Shown here: one piece after another, positions 29,593 through 38,506 of the stretch | Layout: each line of letters starts with the position of its first letter | Numbering within the stretch: position 1 is the stretch's first letter | Origin: a virus | Reading direction: 5' to 3' (one strand) | Length of the DNA stretch: 40,717 nucleotides | Virus record (IMG/VR): IMGVR_UViG_3300009176_000048 | Coordinates: 1-40,717 of that record | Notes under the pieces: model-generated | The model's database searches: none | What the model saw: only the letters and a program-made list of their open reading frames with translations | Told to the model about the DNA's origin: nothing | Translations under genes and position numbers: made by a program

Positions 29593-30095
29593 TAAATGTT
29601 ATCAATCAAACATCCTTTTTAAGAACTTCTAGGAATTTTCCAGCTGATCTAAAACTTTTGTCAATTGAAGCAGATAGAAGTTACATCGACATCGCACGCA
29701 GTGTTAATACCAGAGTTATTGGATTGTTTACTTTAAATCGATCCACAGCTACGGGCGAGAATTGGTTTATCACTCAGGCAAGAAGGCAACAGGGACTAAG
29801 AGAAGTTTATAGATTTGAAGAGGCAGATTTCACAGGAGGGGTGGCAACAATTGCGCATGGGATACAATTCTTAAGCCTTACAAACTTCGTGAGGATTTGG
29901 GGAACTTTCTTCGATGCAGGTGCGATTACTGGGACTCCTGCCTGGTATCCATTGCCTTATGTTGATACAGTACTGATTACTAATCAGATTAGTGTATGGG
30001 TTGATGCTACCAATATTGTCATAACGAAGGGGACTACATGTCCTTTTACCATTGAAAATGGGTTGGTAGTTTTGGAATGGTTGGCAAACCCTTGA
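29589..30095 (+). CDS. Tail-associated structural protein
   Basis: 168 residues, with its ATG overlapping the 925-residue gene's stop (ATGA-type overlap GTGATAAATG region). A basic N-terminus (FLRTSRNFPADLKLLSIEADRSYIDIARSVNTRVIGLF) leads into beta segments (TNFVRIWGTFFDAG, NQISVWVDATNIVITKG, NGLVVLEWLANP). The SRNFP...YIDIARSVN motif looks conserved. Probably a small tail component. Confidence 0.58.
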   Translation: MINVINQTSFLRTSRNFPADLKLLSIEADRSYIDIARSVNTRVIGLFTLNRSTATGENWFITQARRQQGLREVYRFEEADFTGGVATIAHGIQFLSLTNFVRIWGTFFDAGAITGTPAWYPLPYVDTVLITNQISVWVDATNIVITKGTTCPFTIENGLVVLEWLANP

Positions 30096-30126
30096 TATGA
30101 TATAAGTGAATAAAAAGGAGTATGTT

Positions 30127-30789
30127 ATGGCTTTTATGGGCGGCAAAGCTAACGATTTTGCTTCGGCACTTGCTGGTGGCAGTAGCAATCCATCAAGAAC
30201 TGGTGGGATGGGCAGCAGGCGAGGCAATATGGGTGGCGATATAATTCCAGAGGGTTATGATGTCGGCCAATTACAGAATTTCGATAAAAGACAAATGGGT
30301 CTCTATAAGAGTCTTTTCCCTCACCTAGGACCTGATAGCTATCTTTCTAGACTTGCTGGTGGAGACCAAAACTTATTCAACGAAATTGAATCTCCAGCCC
30401 TTCAGCAATTCCAAGGCACTCTTGGTGGAATCGCTTCTAAGTTTAGTGGACAAGGTATGGGATCTCGCAGAAGCAGTGGTTTTCAGAATACAACGACCGC
30501 TGCGGCATCTAACTTCGCACAGCAATTACAATCTCAAAGACAAGGTTTACAGCGTCAAGCAATCAATGATCTTATGGGATTGAGCAATACTCTGCTTAAC
30601 CAAAGACCTGTCGAAAGAGATTTATTCCAAAGACCTCAGGAAGGACCTTCTCGATTTGATAGTTTCCTAGGAGGCGCTTTACCAATTGCAGGTATGGCAG
30701 CTGGAGGATTTTTTGGTGGATTGCCAGGAGCTAAGATAGGGTTGAGTGCAGGATCAGCAGCTAGTCAAGGATTTTTCGGTCAGGGGTAA
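30127..30789 (+). CDS. Putative ejection (internal virion) protein, small
   Basis: 220 residues from the ATG at 30127 (MAFMGGKANDF...), with AAAGGAG upstream; a longer start at 30106 would overlap the ribosome site. Gly/Ser/Arg/Gln-rich centre (SNPSRTGGMGSRRGNMGG, then a helical Gln-rich stretch SNFAQQLQSQRQGLQRQAI) and a glycine-zipper C-terminus (GGALPIAGMAAGGFFGGLPGAKIGLSAGSAASQG) that could insert in a membrane. It starts a block of three genes before the fibre cassette, the place of P22 ejection proteins gp7, gp20 and gp16. Confidence 0.55.
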   Translation: MAFMGGKANDFASALAGGSSNPSRTGGMGSRRGNMGGDIIPEGYDVGQLQNFDKRQMGLYKSLFPHLGPDSYLSRLAGGDQNLFNEIESPALQQFQGTLGGIASKFSGQGMGSRRSSGFQNTTTAAASNFAQQLQSQRQGLQRQAINDLMGLSNTLLNQRPVERDLFQRPQEGPSRFDSFLGGALPIAGMAAGGFFGGLPGAKIGLSAGSAASQGFFGQG

Positions 30790-30791
30790 TT

Positions 30792-32066
30792 ATGGCAATA
30801 ACAGTACATTCAGCGGGTCCTAGAAAAGTATCTACAGGCGAGAGATTTGCTAGAGCAGTTGGTCCTGGATTGCAAGCGGGTATGAGTAAGTATGAGGAAT
30901 TGCAGAAGCAGGAACAAGCTAATCAACAAAGAACTGCTACAGGCTCTTATCTTGAATCGCTTGGTTTTAAAGGAGCTTCGCAATGGCCAGCTGATTTCCA
31001 GAAAAAGGCACTAGAGGAATTTGGAGCCGCTGATCGAGAAAGGATTAAAGGGGCATATGCATCCGAAAAACAAAAAACAGCTAATCAATTATCTCCTGAA
31101 GAATTAAAACAGGAAGAAGATAACTATAATCAAGTGTCTTCTGTTTTTGGAGAAAAGTTTGCAAATCTATGGAAGGCTTCACCTGTTGGAGGAAGAACTG
31201 AATTATTAAGACACGGTATTGATGCATTGTCTAGAGGGCATGATATTAATGAGTTGCTGAGCGGAGTGAATCCAACCGCTAAAAATGAAACTGACTTAAT
31301 TGGTGAAGTTCCACAATTGCAGAATGGGAAAGTTCCTAAAGATTTTAAATGGCCAGATTTTGTAAAACGACCTGAAGGATATACTGCTAAAGAATGGAAT
31401 GAAGAGAAGAAAAATTGGAGAAAAGAGAATTCAGATATTTTTACAGAAAATAAGAAAAAATTAAAAAATAATGACACAGATGCGAGAGATGTAAAAAAAT
31501 TAGGAATTCTTAATAAATCGGGAAAACTTCCAAAGGGATTAGGCAGAATATTAATAGATCCTGAAACAGGTGAAATCCGTCCATTAGCCCAGCTTGCAGA
31601 ATTAGCAACTCCAGAAACTCAAGAATATGTAAAAATATTTTCTAGGTTCCAAAATAGAGCAAAAGATACCTTTGGTTCACGCGTAACTAATTTTGACCTA
31701 CAATCTTATATGAAACAATTTCCAGGATTACTAAATACAGAAGAAGGGCGCGAAAGAATTCTTGAAATGATGGATATAAATTTACAGATGGACCAACTGT
31801 ATGATAATGCATTAGATCAAGTCTATAAAAAGTATGGACTTAATGGCGTGCCTCAAGAAAAAGCCGATGAATTAGCCAAAGCAATGATCAGAGATGAAAC
31901 TGAAAAATTAGAGAAAAGATATTTAGGAATAGAAGAAAAAATACCTGAATTATCTCAACAAGGTAATCTGACAGGAAAAATGGTAGATGTGATAGGCCCT
32001 GATGGTCAGGCTTATGAAATTGATGAAGGTGAAATTGAATTACTTCCACCAGGATTTAGACTGTAA
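30792..32066 (+). CDS. Putative ejection (internal virion) protein, medium
   Basis: 424 residues, almost entirely charged helices (YEELQKQEQANQQRT..., EELKQEEDNYNQVSSVFGEKFANLW...). A short N-terminus (TGERFARAVGPGLQAGMSKYEEL) may target it. The gene lies between two other candidates for internal virion proteins and overlaps the next one by one base. Family unknown; role assigned by position and composition. Confidence 0.5.
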   Translation: MAITVHSAGPRKVSTGERFARAVGPGLQAGMSKYEELQKQEQANQQRTATGSYLESLGFKGASQWPADFQKKALEEFGAADRERIKGAYASEKQKTANQLSPEELKQEEDNYNQVSSVFGEKFANLWKASPVGGRTELLRHGIDALSRGHDINELLSGVNPTAKNETDLIGEVPQLQNGKVPKDFKWPDFVKRPEGYTAKEWNEEKKNWRKENSDIFTENKKKLKNNDTDARDVKKLGILNKSGKLPKGLGRILIDPETGEIRPLAQLAELATPETQEYVKIFSRFQNRAKDTFGSRVTNFDLQSYMKQFPGLLNTEEGRERILEMMDINLQMDQLYDNALDQVYKKYGLNGVPQEKADELAKAMIRDETEKLEKRYLGIEEKIPELSQQGNLTGKMVDVIGPDGQAYEIDEGEIELLPPGFRL

Positions 32067-33790
32067 TGTCACCATTAACTTTAAGACCTAAACAAAATAC
32101 AAATGAGCAAAGAAATCAACAGGCTCAATCTCAACCGATGACTTTGCGTCCTAAACAGAGGAAAGAACAGCTACCACAACAGCAAGAACAAGTTAAACCT
32201 GAACCAGAAGAAGAGAATATTTTCTTAAAATCATTGAAAGATATTCCAAAAAACTTGGCAGGTCAGATTGGTTTGGGTCTACTTCAAGGTCAAACAGCTC
32301 CTTTAGATTTACTGAAAACTTTCATGATGGGAGAGGCTTTAACAGGTCTTGAAGAAGCACAAGAAGCCTCTGAAAGAATGGGTGTACCATTCGATATGGA
32401 ATCGGAAAAACAAAAAATTTTCCAATCACTGGAAGCAATTCCAACTCAAACATTGGCTGAAAAACTCCTTGAAGAACATACAGGTGTTTCAACAGCTCCT
32501 CAGACAGGATTTCAAAAAGGCGCTAGAACTGTCGCAGAATTTGCAGGAATGACTCCAAAAGCTGAGAAAGCAGTTCCTAAAGCATTTTCTGCTGAAACAA
32601 AAGCCTTGAAAGAAACAGCTGAGGAGTTCGGACTTAAACAATTTGCAGGAATGGAAGCGGAAAAAGCACCAAGCGTTACGCCAGTTGTTTCTCCTAAAAA
32701 AGAGAAATCTTTAAGAACTGAACTTTCAGAAACCACGAAAAAAGCTGTCAGCGATGTTATAGATCAAAAAATACCCATAAAAAAAATGCGTGAAAAAGGA
32801 ATTGATCTCAAAGAGGCTTATACAGAAGCCTACGAACAAGCTTCAAATACAGCTAAAAAAATGAGTAAAAAAGAAATCAATGTAGATCCTTTGATAAAAT
32901 TTCTTGTTGATGAAAAAAGTAAAATAAAAGCATCTGCGCCTTCGTTATCTAGTACGGACAAGACAGTTCTATCAGAAATAAATACGCAGCTTAAACAATT
33001 TAGCAAGAGTATTAAGGGTTCTCAAGCTTTTGGACCTGAAGGTGAAATTATAAATATCCCAGGAAAAAAGATTCAGAAGACAGCTACAGCGGAACAATTA
33101 TTAGATCAATATAAAAACTTTAATCAAGAAGTGGAAGGAATTTATAGAAAAACGCAATTCACAGGTTCTGAAAATGCTGTTAAAAAATTGTATTCTGAAG
33201 CTAATGATAAGATCATTTCATCCATTGAAAAGGTTAACCCAGAATTAGCTAATGAGTTAAAATTTGCAAACCGAGTTTATCATGAAACTTCGAAATTAAA
33301 TCAGGTTGAAGATATCTTAAAAAAGTCATTTGTTGATGGATATAACCCAACTAAATTGACAAGAACTTTAGGAAATCGTAGAGAAAGAGCTTTTCTGGAG
33401 AGAAATTTAGGAAAAGATTCCGTAAAAGATTTAGAAAGAATTGCGAAATATGGTCATGAAGCAGAAAAACGCGTTTTTGATCAGCTCAAGAATCCTAAAA
33501 CGATGAAAGACTATATTGAGAATATTACACCAGGTCAATTAGCTTTGTTGGTTGGATTTAAATCACATGTAGGTATTGCTTTACCTATATCTAAAGCATT
33601 GATTAACAGAGCACAAGGACTTCTTTTTACCAGGGAGCCAACCAAACATGCTTTTGTAAACTTCTTAAAAGAAGCTGCACAATTAGGAAAAAGTCCAGCT
33701 CCTCTTTTCTATGCTTCAAAGAAATTGGAAAAAGCTATCAAAGATGAATACGGTTCTGAAGAAGAATTCCTATCCGATGTCAAAAAATAA
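32066..33790 (+). CDS. Putative ejection (internal virion) protein, large
   Basis: 574 residues. The N-terminus has two TLRPKQ repeats (SPLTLRPKQ and MTLRPKQRK) and is Gln/Glu/Pro-rich; the rest is helical and basic-acidic mixed, with one mildly hydrophobic stretch near residue 490 (ITPGQLALLVGFKSHVGIALPISKALI). Long helical proteins with one possible membrane span, placed after tail genes, are typical of proteins that enter the cell with the DNA. No lytic transglycosylase motif is evident. Confidence 0.5.
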   Translation: MSPLTLRPKQNTNEQRNQQAQSQPMTLRPKQRKEQLPQQQEQVKPEPEEENIFLKSLKDIPKNLAGQIGLGLLQGQTAPLDLLKTFMMGEALTGLEEAQEASERMGVPFDMESEKQKIFQSLEAIPTQTLAEKLLEEHTGVSTAPQTGFQKGARTVAEFAGMTPKAEKAVPKAFSAETKALKETAEEFGLKQFAGMEAEKAPSVTPVVSPKKEKSLRTELSETTKKAVSDVIDQKIPIKKMREKGIDLKEAYTEAYEQASNTAKKMSKKEINVDPLIKFLVDEKSKIKASAPSLSSTDKTVLSEINTQLKQFSKSIKGSQAFGPEGEIINIPGKKIQKTATAEQLLDQYKNFNQEVEGIYRKTQFTGSENAVKKLYSEANDKIISSIEKVNPELANELKFANRVYHETSKLNQVEDILKKSFVDGYNPTKLTRTLGNRRERAFLERNLGKDSVKDLERIAKYGHEAEKRVFDQLKNPKTMKDYIENITPGQLALLVGFKSHVGIALPISKALINRAQGLLFTREPTKHAFVNFLKEAAQLGKSPAPLFYASKKLEKAIKDEYGSEEEFLSDVKK

Positions 33791-33794
33791 AGTA

Positions 33795-33893
33795 TCAGAT
33801 ATTATCTTTTATCAGGCGCACAACACCTACAAGAAAATATATAATTCCGAACGGAAGCCCAAGTAAAACTAATCCAAGCCATATAGAAATCAT
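33795..33893 (-). CDS. Putative 32-residue membrane peptide
   Basis: MISIWLGLVLLGLPFGIIYF followed by a short basic tail: a single hydrophobic span. The ATG overlaps the stop of the preceding membrane gene (ATGA), so the two are coupled. With that neighbour it is a candidate for a lysis (holin/pinholin-like) pair, but no endolysin gene accompanies it. Confidence 0.5.
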   Translation of the reverse strand: MISIWLGLVLLGLPFGIIYFLVGVVRLIKDNI

Positions 33894-34102
33894 TTCTTAT
33901 TCCTCTCTTCTAAAGAGATTAATCTAGAATGAAAATCTCTAGACTCCTGGTAAATCAAAGCGATAGTTGTATCCATTCTTGTATTAGCAGCGTCTATTCT
34001 ACTATTGGCTGAAAGCCATAAAGTTAGCATTAGTGCTATAAGAGCAACGTTAACTCCTATAATTGCCAACGTATCAGAATGATTCTTAAATAAATTGTTC
34101 AC
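33890..34102 (-). CDS. Small membrane protein with C-terminal coiled coil
   Basis: 70 residues: a short N-terminus, one hydrophobic span (TLAIIGVNVALIALMLTLWL at about 11-30) and a heptad-like tail (RIDAANTRMDTTIALIYQ... FHSRLISLEERN). AAGGAGA precedes the ATG. The organisation resembles small holins or spanin-like proteins. It is the only gene group in the window with such features, so it is the best lysis candidate, unproven. Confidence 0.6.
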   Translation of the reverse strand: MNNLFKNHSDTLAIIGVNVALIALMLTLWLSANSRIDAANTRMDTTIALIYQESRDFHSRLISLEERNKK

Positions 34103-34125
34103 ATTGTCTCCTTACTCATATTCAC

Positions 34126-34302
34126 CTACCTTCCCTTTTTAGCATTTTTCATCTTCTTCAGGTTGTCTTCCTGTATTGTAACAAATTGCTCAATAAGTTG
34201 AGCCGTCTGCTTTGGCATGGATAAATCCATCTCTATGCATAAGATCTTGAATTTCGTATGCAATTCTTTCGGAATCTGTACTCTTAGTTCTTTGCTTTCC
34301 AT
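34126..34302 (-). CDS. Ribbon-helix-helix (Arc/CopG-type) regulator
   Basis: 58 residues from the ATG at 34302 (MESKELRVQIPKELHTKFKIL...). The LRVQIPKELHTKFKILCIEMDLSM segment is a classic ribbon-helix-helix: a beta strand, helix A, turn and helix B, then a Lys-rich tail. It lies divergent from the fibre cassette beginning at 34471. The inverted repeat at 34360-34376, between its start and the fibre gene, is a plausible operator for it. Confidence 0.75.
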   Translation of the reverse strand: MESKELRVQIPKELHTKFKILCIEMDLSMPKQTAQLIEQFVTIQEDNLKKMKNAKKGR

Positions 34303-34359
34303 GTACCCATTATTCCACAATTCCTATTTAAAATCAATAACATGACTGCGTTTTAATAT

Positions 34360-34376
34360 AGACTTTACCTAAGTCT
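34360..34376. promoter_or_regulatory. Inverted repeat, possible operator
   Basis: AGACTT 34360-34365 and AAGTCT 34371-34376 around a 5-base centre, between the ribbon-helix-helix gene and the divergent fibre gene. The right half-site is part of AAGTCTAAGT; the core ACTTAGAC (minus strand) recurs near other minus-strand gene starts. This is where an autoregulator would bind. Confidence 0.4.
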
Positions 34377-34470
34377 AAGTGTGTTAGTAATTTACAAAAA
34401 TACCTCTCTTTTTTTAATTCGTAATTGTTTAAAGTAGAATTTCATGTAAGTTTAACAACAGCAGGTATTT

Positions 34471-35637
34471 ATGTCCTTTCCTCCAGGATCAAACAATTAT
34501 TGTGTAGCTTTCGGTTCTAGCCCAGAGAATGTCGAGGTGCCAATCATTAGCTCTGTTGCACCAGATGTAACATCAGTTAACTGGCCCATAGGAAAAAGAT
34601 GGATTGTAACAGGTGTTGGTGAATACACGCTTGTTGGCTTAACAAGCGCTGGCGGAACTCTCACAGCAAATTGGGTTTTAGAAGGTGTAGTTGGAGGTGC
34701 TCTAAATACATTGACAGGTGGAAGTGGAGGTCCTCTTTCTCCTACTGCTAATAACATCAATATCCTAGGAACTGGTTCACAGATCACCTCAACAGGTGCT
34801 GGTAGTACAATCACTCTTTCTATCCCATCGGCATTTGTAGCTCCAGGTTCTATCGCATCCACCACATCGATCACTTCTGGTACAACCTTAGCTGTTGGTA
34901 CTAACGCAACCGTTGGTGGAACACTTGGAGTAACTGGAACCACAACACTTGCAGCGGTTGGAGCAACTAATGGAACATTCAGTGGAACCCTTGGCGTTAC
35001 CGGTACAACTACACTTGGAGCATTAAACCAAGTTGGTGTGACTAACATTAACACATCAGGGGCCGCTACTACGACAATAGGAACTGGTGGTACAGGAATT
35101 GTTGCAATAGGTAACGCTACAGGAAACGTAGCGGTGACAGGAAGACTAACAGCATCAAACGGTCTTACAGCTACTGCTGGTGGACTTGCCGCAACTGGAA
35201 CGACTACAATAAATACTTCAGGTGCCGCAGCTACAACGATTGGTACTGGTGGAACTGGAACTGTTGCAATAGGTAACGCAACTGGTAATACAGCAGTTAC
35301 TGGGTCATTGACAACCTCAACAACATTGACTGCAACATTAGGTGCAATTACTGCCGCTAATGGTAACTTAGTTCTTGGAACTGCAGGAAATAAAGTAGTC
35401 ATTGCCACCGGTGCGAATGCATCTGTAGGAACTTCTGCTGCAATGTCTGGAACGCCTGGTGCCGTAACAGTTGCAACGACTGCTTCATCTGCTACTGCTA
35501 AAATATTCTATTCAAGAGCAACAACTGGTGGAACTCCAGGACATGTAAGCATCACAGCTCAAGATGGAACTGGATTTACATTGACATCAACTGGCAATGA
35601 GACAAGCACCTTTAACTGGTGGATTATTAACGCGTAA
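34471..35637 (+). CDS. Tail fibre protein with Gly/Thr/Ala-rich repeats
   Basis: 388 residues. Residues about 30-70 share the N-terminal WPIGKRWIVTG module with the tailspike at 816. The shaft is a low-complexity Gly-Thr-Ala-Ser-Ile repeat; two nearly identical 31-residue units (NTSGAA...TTIGTGGTG...VAIGNATGN...AVTG) start at about 35049 and 35211, and shorter GTLGVTGTTTL repeats precede them. The C-terminus (KIFYSRATTGGTPGHVSITAQDGTGFTLTSTGNETSTFNWWIIN) is a tip domain found on many phage fibres. First gene of the fibre cassette. Confidence 0.75.
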   Translation: MSFPPGSNNYCVAFGSSPENVEVPIISSVAPDVTSVNWPIGKRWIVTGVGEYTLVGLTSAGGTLTANWVLEGVVGGALNTLTGGSGGPLSPTANNINILGTGSQITSTGAGSTITLSIPSAFVAPGSIASTTSITSGTTLAVGTNATVGGTLGVTGTTTLAAVGATNGTFSGTLGVTGTTTLGALNQVGVTNINTSGAATTTIGTGGTGIVAIGNATGNVAVTGRLTASNGLTATAGGLAATGTTTINTSGAAATTIGTGGTGTVAIGNATGNTAVTGSLTTSTTLTATLGAITAANGNLVLGTAGNKVVIATGANASVGTSAAMSGTPGAVTVATTASSATAKIFYSRATTGGTPGHVSITAQDGTGFTLTSTGNETSTFNWWIINA

Positions 35638-35649
35638 TAAGGGCTTAAA

Positions 35650-35982
35650 ATGGCTTATACACAAAGAATTGCGTGGGAAACATTACGCTCAATAAATTCC
35701 GCAACATTCGTTGGAAGTTATTTAGCAGTCGGTGGACCTCTTCTATTTCCTTCTTATATCCTAAAGATGGTTAATGATTCCAACGTTGGTGTGACTATTT
35801 CAATAGATGGCGCAACCGATATTGATGTTTGCCCAGCTGGTTCATTCTGGCTTTACGATGAAGGAAAAGTTGGACAATCTAGTTCTGCACCTGCCATGCC
35901 GGCCGGTACTCAGATCTATGTTAAGGGAGCTGTTGGAGCTGGCTTAGTTTATCTTGTAAGCCAATATGTAATCACAAACTAA
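35650..35982 (+). CDS. Small fibre-associated beta protein
   Basis: 110 residues (MAYTQRIAWETLRSINSATFVGSYLAVG...), predicted beta-sandwich with ILKMVNDSNVGVTISIDGATDIDVCPAGSFWLYDEGK and a terminal AGLVYLVSQYVITN strand. This is a common type in phage fibre cassettes. Its stop lies 8 bases before the next start. Probably an adaptor or a short fibre subunit. Confidence 0.6.
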   Translation: MAYTQRIAWETLRSINSATFVGSYLAVGGPLLFPSYILKMVNDSNVGVTISIDGATDIDVCPAGSFWLYDEGKVGQSSSAPAMPAGTQIYVKGAVGAGLVYLVSQYVITN

Positions 35983-35990
35983 GGTTCAAG

Positions 35991-36545
35991 ATGTCACAAG
36001 CTGGAAGTTTTGTACAAAACGGTGCAGGCCCAATTCCTCCACAAGTCCCAACAACTTTTGTTACAGATGTAAATTCGCCTGCAATTCCTGTATTGAATAT
36101 TCTGAATGTTTTTGGAGGTCAAAGTTCCGATAACACTGATTCAGGTATTCAAACTGATGGTTCTTCTGGTGGAGATGTACTTACTATCCAGAATACCAAT
36201 AGATTGACAGGAACAGTAACTACAGCTAATGCAACACCAACAACCATTATAACATTTCCTTTAGGGGCAACTCCAGGAACTTTTTATGTATGGGGTAATG
36301 TTCAGGCATTCGATGGTGCAACACCAGCTGGCGGTGCCTTTTCTTATTCCGGCGGTTATCGCACTGATGGGGCAGCTGCAGTAGAACTTGGCAAAGAATT
36401 TCACGACGATTTTAAGAGTGTAACCTTCACAAATGCGGATATCAACCTCGATGTAAGCGGTAATGATGTGATATTGCAAGTTGAGGGAGTTGCTGCAACG
36501 TCAATTAACTGGAATGCAATAATGGAATATAGGCAGGTAAACTAA
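35991..36545 (+). CDS. Fibre-cassette protein with SQAGS N-terminal tag
   Basis: 184 residues. The N-terminal 45 residues (MSQAGSFVQNGAGPIPPQ... TTFVTDVNSPAIPVLNILNVFGG) are similar to the N-terminus of the repeat fibre beginning at 39927 (SQAGS...TFTTDSGVATPAASNVNVLGG). The rest is a beta-rich domain (GTVTTANATPTTIITFPL, TFYVWGNVQAFDG, DVILQVEGVAATSINWNAIMEY). The stop overlaps the next start. Probably a fibre or tip subunit using the same docking site as the long fibre. Confidence 0.62.
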   Translation: MSQAGSFVQNGAGPIPPQVPTTFVTDVNSPAIPVLNILNVFGGQSSDNTDSGIQTDGSSGGDVLTIQNTNRLTGTVTTANATPTTIITFPLGATPGTFYVWGNVQAFDGATPAGGAFSYSGGYRTDGAAAVELGKEFHDDFKSVTFTNADINLDVSGNDVILQVEGVAATSINWNAIMEYRQVN

Positions 36546-38500
36546 TGGCTGGAAATTCAAGCATTCAGAACGATCAGACAGTCACTTTCACTGATAATAT
36601 GTCATTTGACGGGACGGACCGAGGCGGAGCAATGGTTTCCGATGGTCAGCTATGGATTGGCTCAACGTCATCTAATAGACCTAACAACGGCGGCCATGTA
36701 AGACTTGGTACACTATCTTCTACTGATGGTTCCATCAATATAGTTAATGGTCCAGGTTCGATTGATTTGAGTGCGTTATCAAATACTTTATGCCCAAATG
36801 AAAACATCTTTCTAATCGACGATTTTTTTCCTCAGAATGGAACGGATCCTTCTGCCCCTGGTCAATTAATGTGGGATATTCTTGGGGGTTCAACCTCTAA
36901 TGTTTCTACAAATCCAAACCATCCTGGTATCGTTGCAATTCCATCGGTTTCTGCATCAGATTCGGGAATAATGTTGTCGAGATCTTCTAACAATGGGCCT
37001 TTTATTACGATCGGTGGAGGAGAAATAACAGTCAATTTCACTTCCGATTTAGTAGCTTTATCGACAGTTGGTAATAGATATACTGCATATATTGGGTTCG
37101 GAGATGATACATTTAGCGCTAACCCAGCCAATGGAATATTTTTCTCCTATACTGATAATGTCAATTCAGGTAATTGGGTAATTAATTGTCGAGCAGCTGG
37201 AGTTACAACAGCGGTTAATACGACTGTTGCAGCAACGACAGGTTTTCACACCTATGGAATAATCATAAATTCTGATGCGACTAGCGTTTCCTTTTATATT
37301 GATGGAACAGTAGTTGGAACTGCAATTACTACAAATATCCCAACACTTCCAATATCTCCAGAGTTTGGTTTAACCTGGACATCTGGCAATACCCCACAGA
37401 TGCAAATTGATCTATTCTGGTTTTTTCAGACTTTGAATAATCCAAGACCTGGTGGATGTATTACTACACCAAGAGTAATTATTCCAACATTTTCGCCAAA
37501 CGCGATTTTGCAAGAATTCGATGATTTCATAGCATTTTCTAATAATACTGGTGGTTATAATAGTTCTCTTTCTTGGAATGGTTTAGGTCCTACCATAGTT
37601 CCAAGAGACGGAACAGCTGACCATCCTGGTATGATTCGTATACCATCAAGAGCAAGCGCAGGATCAACTGGTATTGTTTCAAACGAAATTGGTGATAATA
37701 CTCTTGAGCCTATAGTTCCAGGCGGCGGTGTTTTAAGCGTTTCTTGGGTCGCCAGAATAAACACATTATCAGTGGGTGGAAATACCTATAGACAAAATAT
37801 AGGACTTGCGGACGCGTTAACTCTATATAATTTCACAGACACATTTGTTAATGCGATTTTCTTCAGTTATACCGATACGGTTAATTCAGGTAATTGGGTA
37901 ATTAATTGTACAGCTGCTAGTGTTACTACCAGTGTCAATACTTCGGTTGCAGCAGATACGAATTTTCATACATTTACAGTAACAGTTAATGCAGGTGCTA
38001 CAAGCGTTAGTTTTTACATCGATAATGTCCTTGTAGGCAGTGCAATTACGACAACTATACCTACTGTGGCGCTCCTTCCTTTCATAAATCAAGTTAGAAC
38101 AGCAGGTACGACTTCAACGGTAGATATCGATCTCTTCTGGATCACAATAAACCTAACCAATCCAAGACCTGGACCCGCACCAATTACTGGAAGCAATGGC
38201 ACATTAATACAGGCTTATCGCGCAACTGCTATTAGCACGACGGTCACATCAGCTGATGCAATCATTGGCGTTACTGATACTTCAGCTGCACGCACTATTA
38301 CAATGCCTGCTTCGCCAGCTTTTATTGGTCAGACTTGGATAATTAAAGATGAGAGTGCTGGCGCATCAGTCAATAGCATTACAGTAGATGGTAATGGTCA
38401 TAATATTGTTGGCGGAACTTCGGCTGCAACCTATGACATCACAACCAATGGTGGCTCGATAAGTTTATATTGGAATGGAACAACCTTTCAAATAGTTTAG
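36545..38500 (+). CDS. Tail fibre with two tandem concanavalin-like domains
   Basis: 651 residues. Two related domains of roughly 220 residues follow one another (about 84-303 and 318-547): both contain IFFSYTD.VNSGNWVINC, a VTT.VNT.VAA..FHT stretch, SVSFYID..VVG.AITT and end in NPRPG. They look like laminin G/concanavalin-type lectin folds, suiting sugar binding. The C-terminus (TLIQAYRATAISTTVTSADAIIGV... GGSISLYWNGTTFQIV) is a known fibre-tip domain. The N-terminal 80 residues are a Gly/Ser-rich anchor. The duplication is clear at the DNA level as well (the same 28-base stretch at about 37149 and 37875). Confidence 0.7.
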   Translation: MAGNSSIQNDQTVTFTDNMSFDGTDRGGAMVSDGQLWIGSTSSNRPNNGGHVRLGTLSSTDGSINIVNGPGSIDLSALSNTLCPNENIFLIDDFFPQNGTDPSAPGQLMWDILGGSTSNVSTNPNHPGIVAIPSVSASDSGIMLSRSSNNGPFITIGGGEITVNFTSDLVALSTVGNRYTAYIGFGDDTFSANPANGIFFSYTDNVNSGNWVINCRAAGVTTAVNTTVAATTGFHTYGIIINSDATSVSFYIDGTVVGTAITTNIPTLPISPEFGLTWTSGNTPQMQIDLFWFFQTLNNPRPGGCITTPRVIIPTFSPNAILQEFDDFIAFSNNTGGYNSSLSWNGLGPTIVPRDGTADHPGMIRIPSRASAGSTGIVSNEIGDNTLEPIVPGGGVLSVSWVARINTLSVGGNTYRQNIGLADALTLYNFTDTFVNAIFFSYTDTVNSGNWVINCTAASVTTSVNTSVAADTNFHTFTVTVNAGATSVSFYIDNVLVGSAITTTIPTVALLPFINQVRTAGTTSTVDIDLFWITINLTNPRPGPAPITGSNGTLIQAYRATAISTTVTSADAIIGVTDTSAARTITMPASPAFIGQTWIIKDESAGASVNSITVDGNGHNIVGGTSAATYDITTNGGSISLYWNGTTFQIV

Positions 38501-38506
38501 GTAGAC

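Noticed and set aside
33241-33600. Lytic transglycosylase or other lysis enzyme in the large ejection-type protein
   Set aside because: I looked for the Glu-containing transglycosylase motif and found only generic helical sequence.
34497-35408. A 303-codon open frame on the minus strand inside the 34471 fibre gene
   Set aside because: Val/Ala/Pro repeats are the antisense image of the Gly/Thr/Ala-repeat fibre gene; there is no ribosome site, and the plus-strand protein has clear anchor and tip domains.
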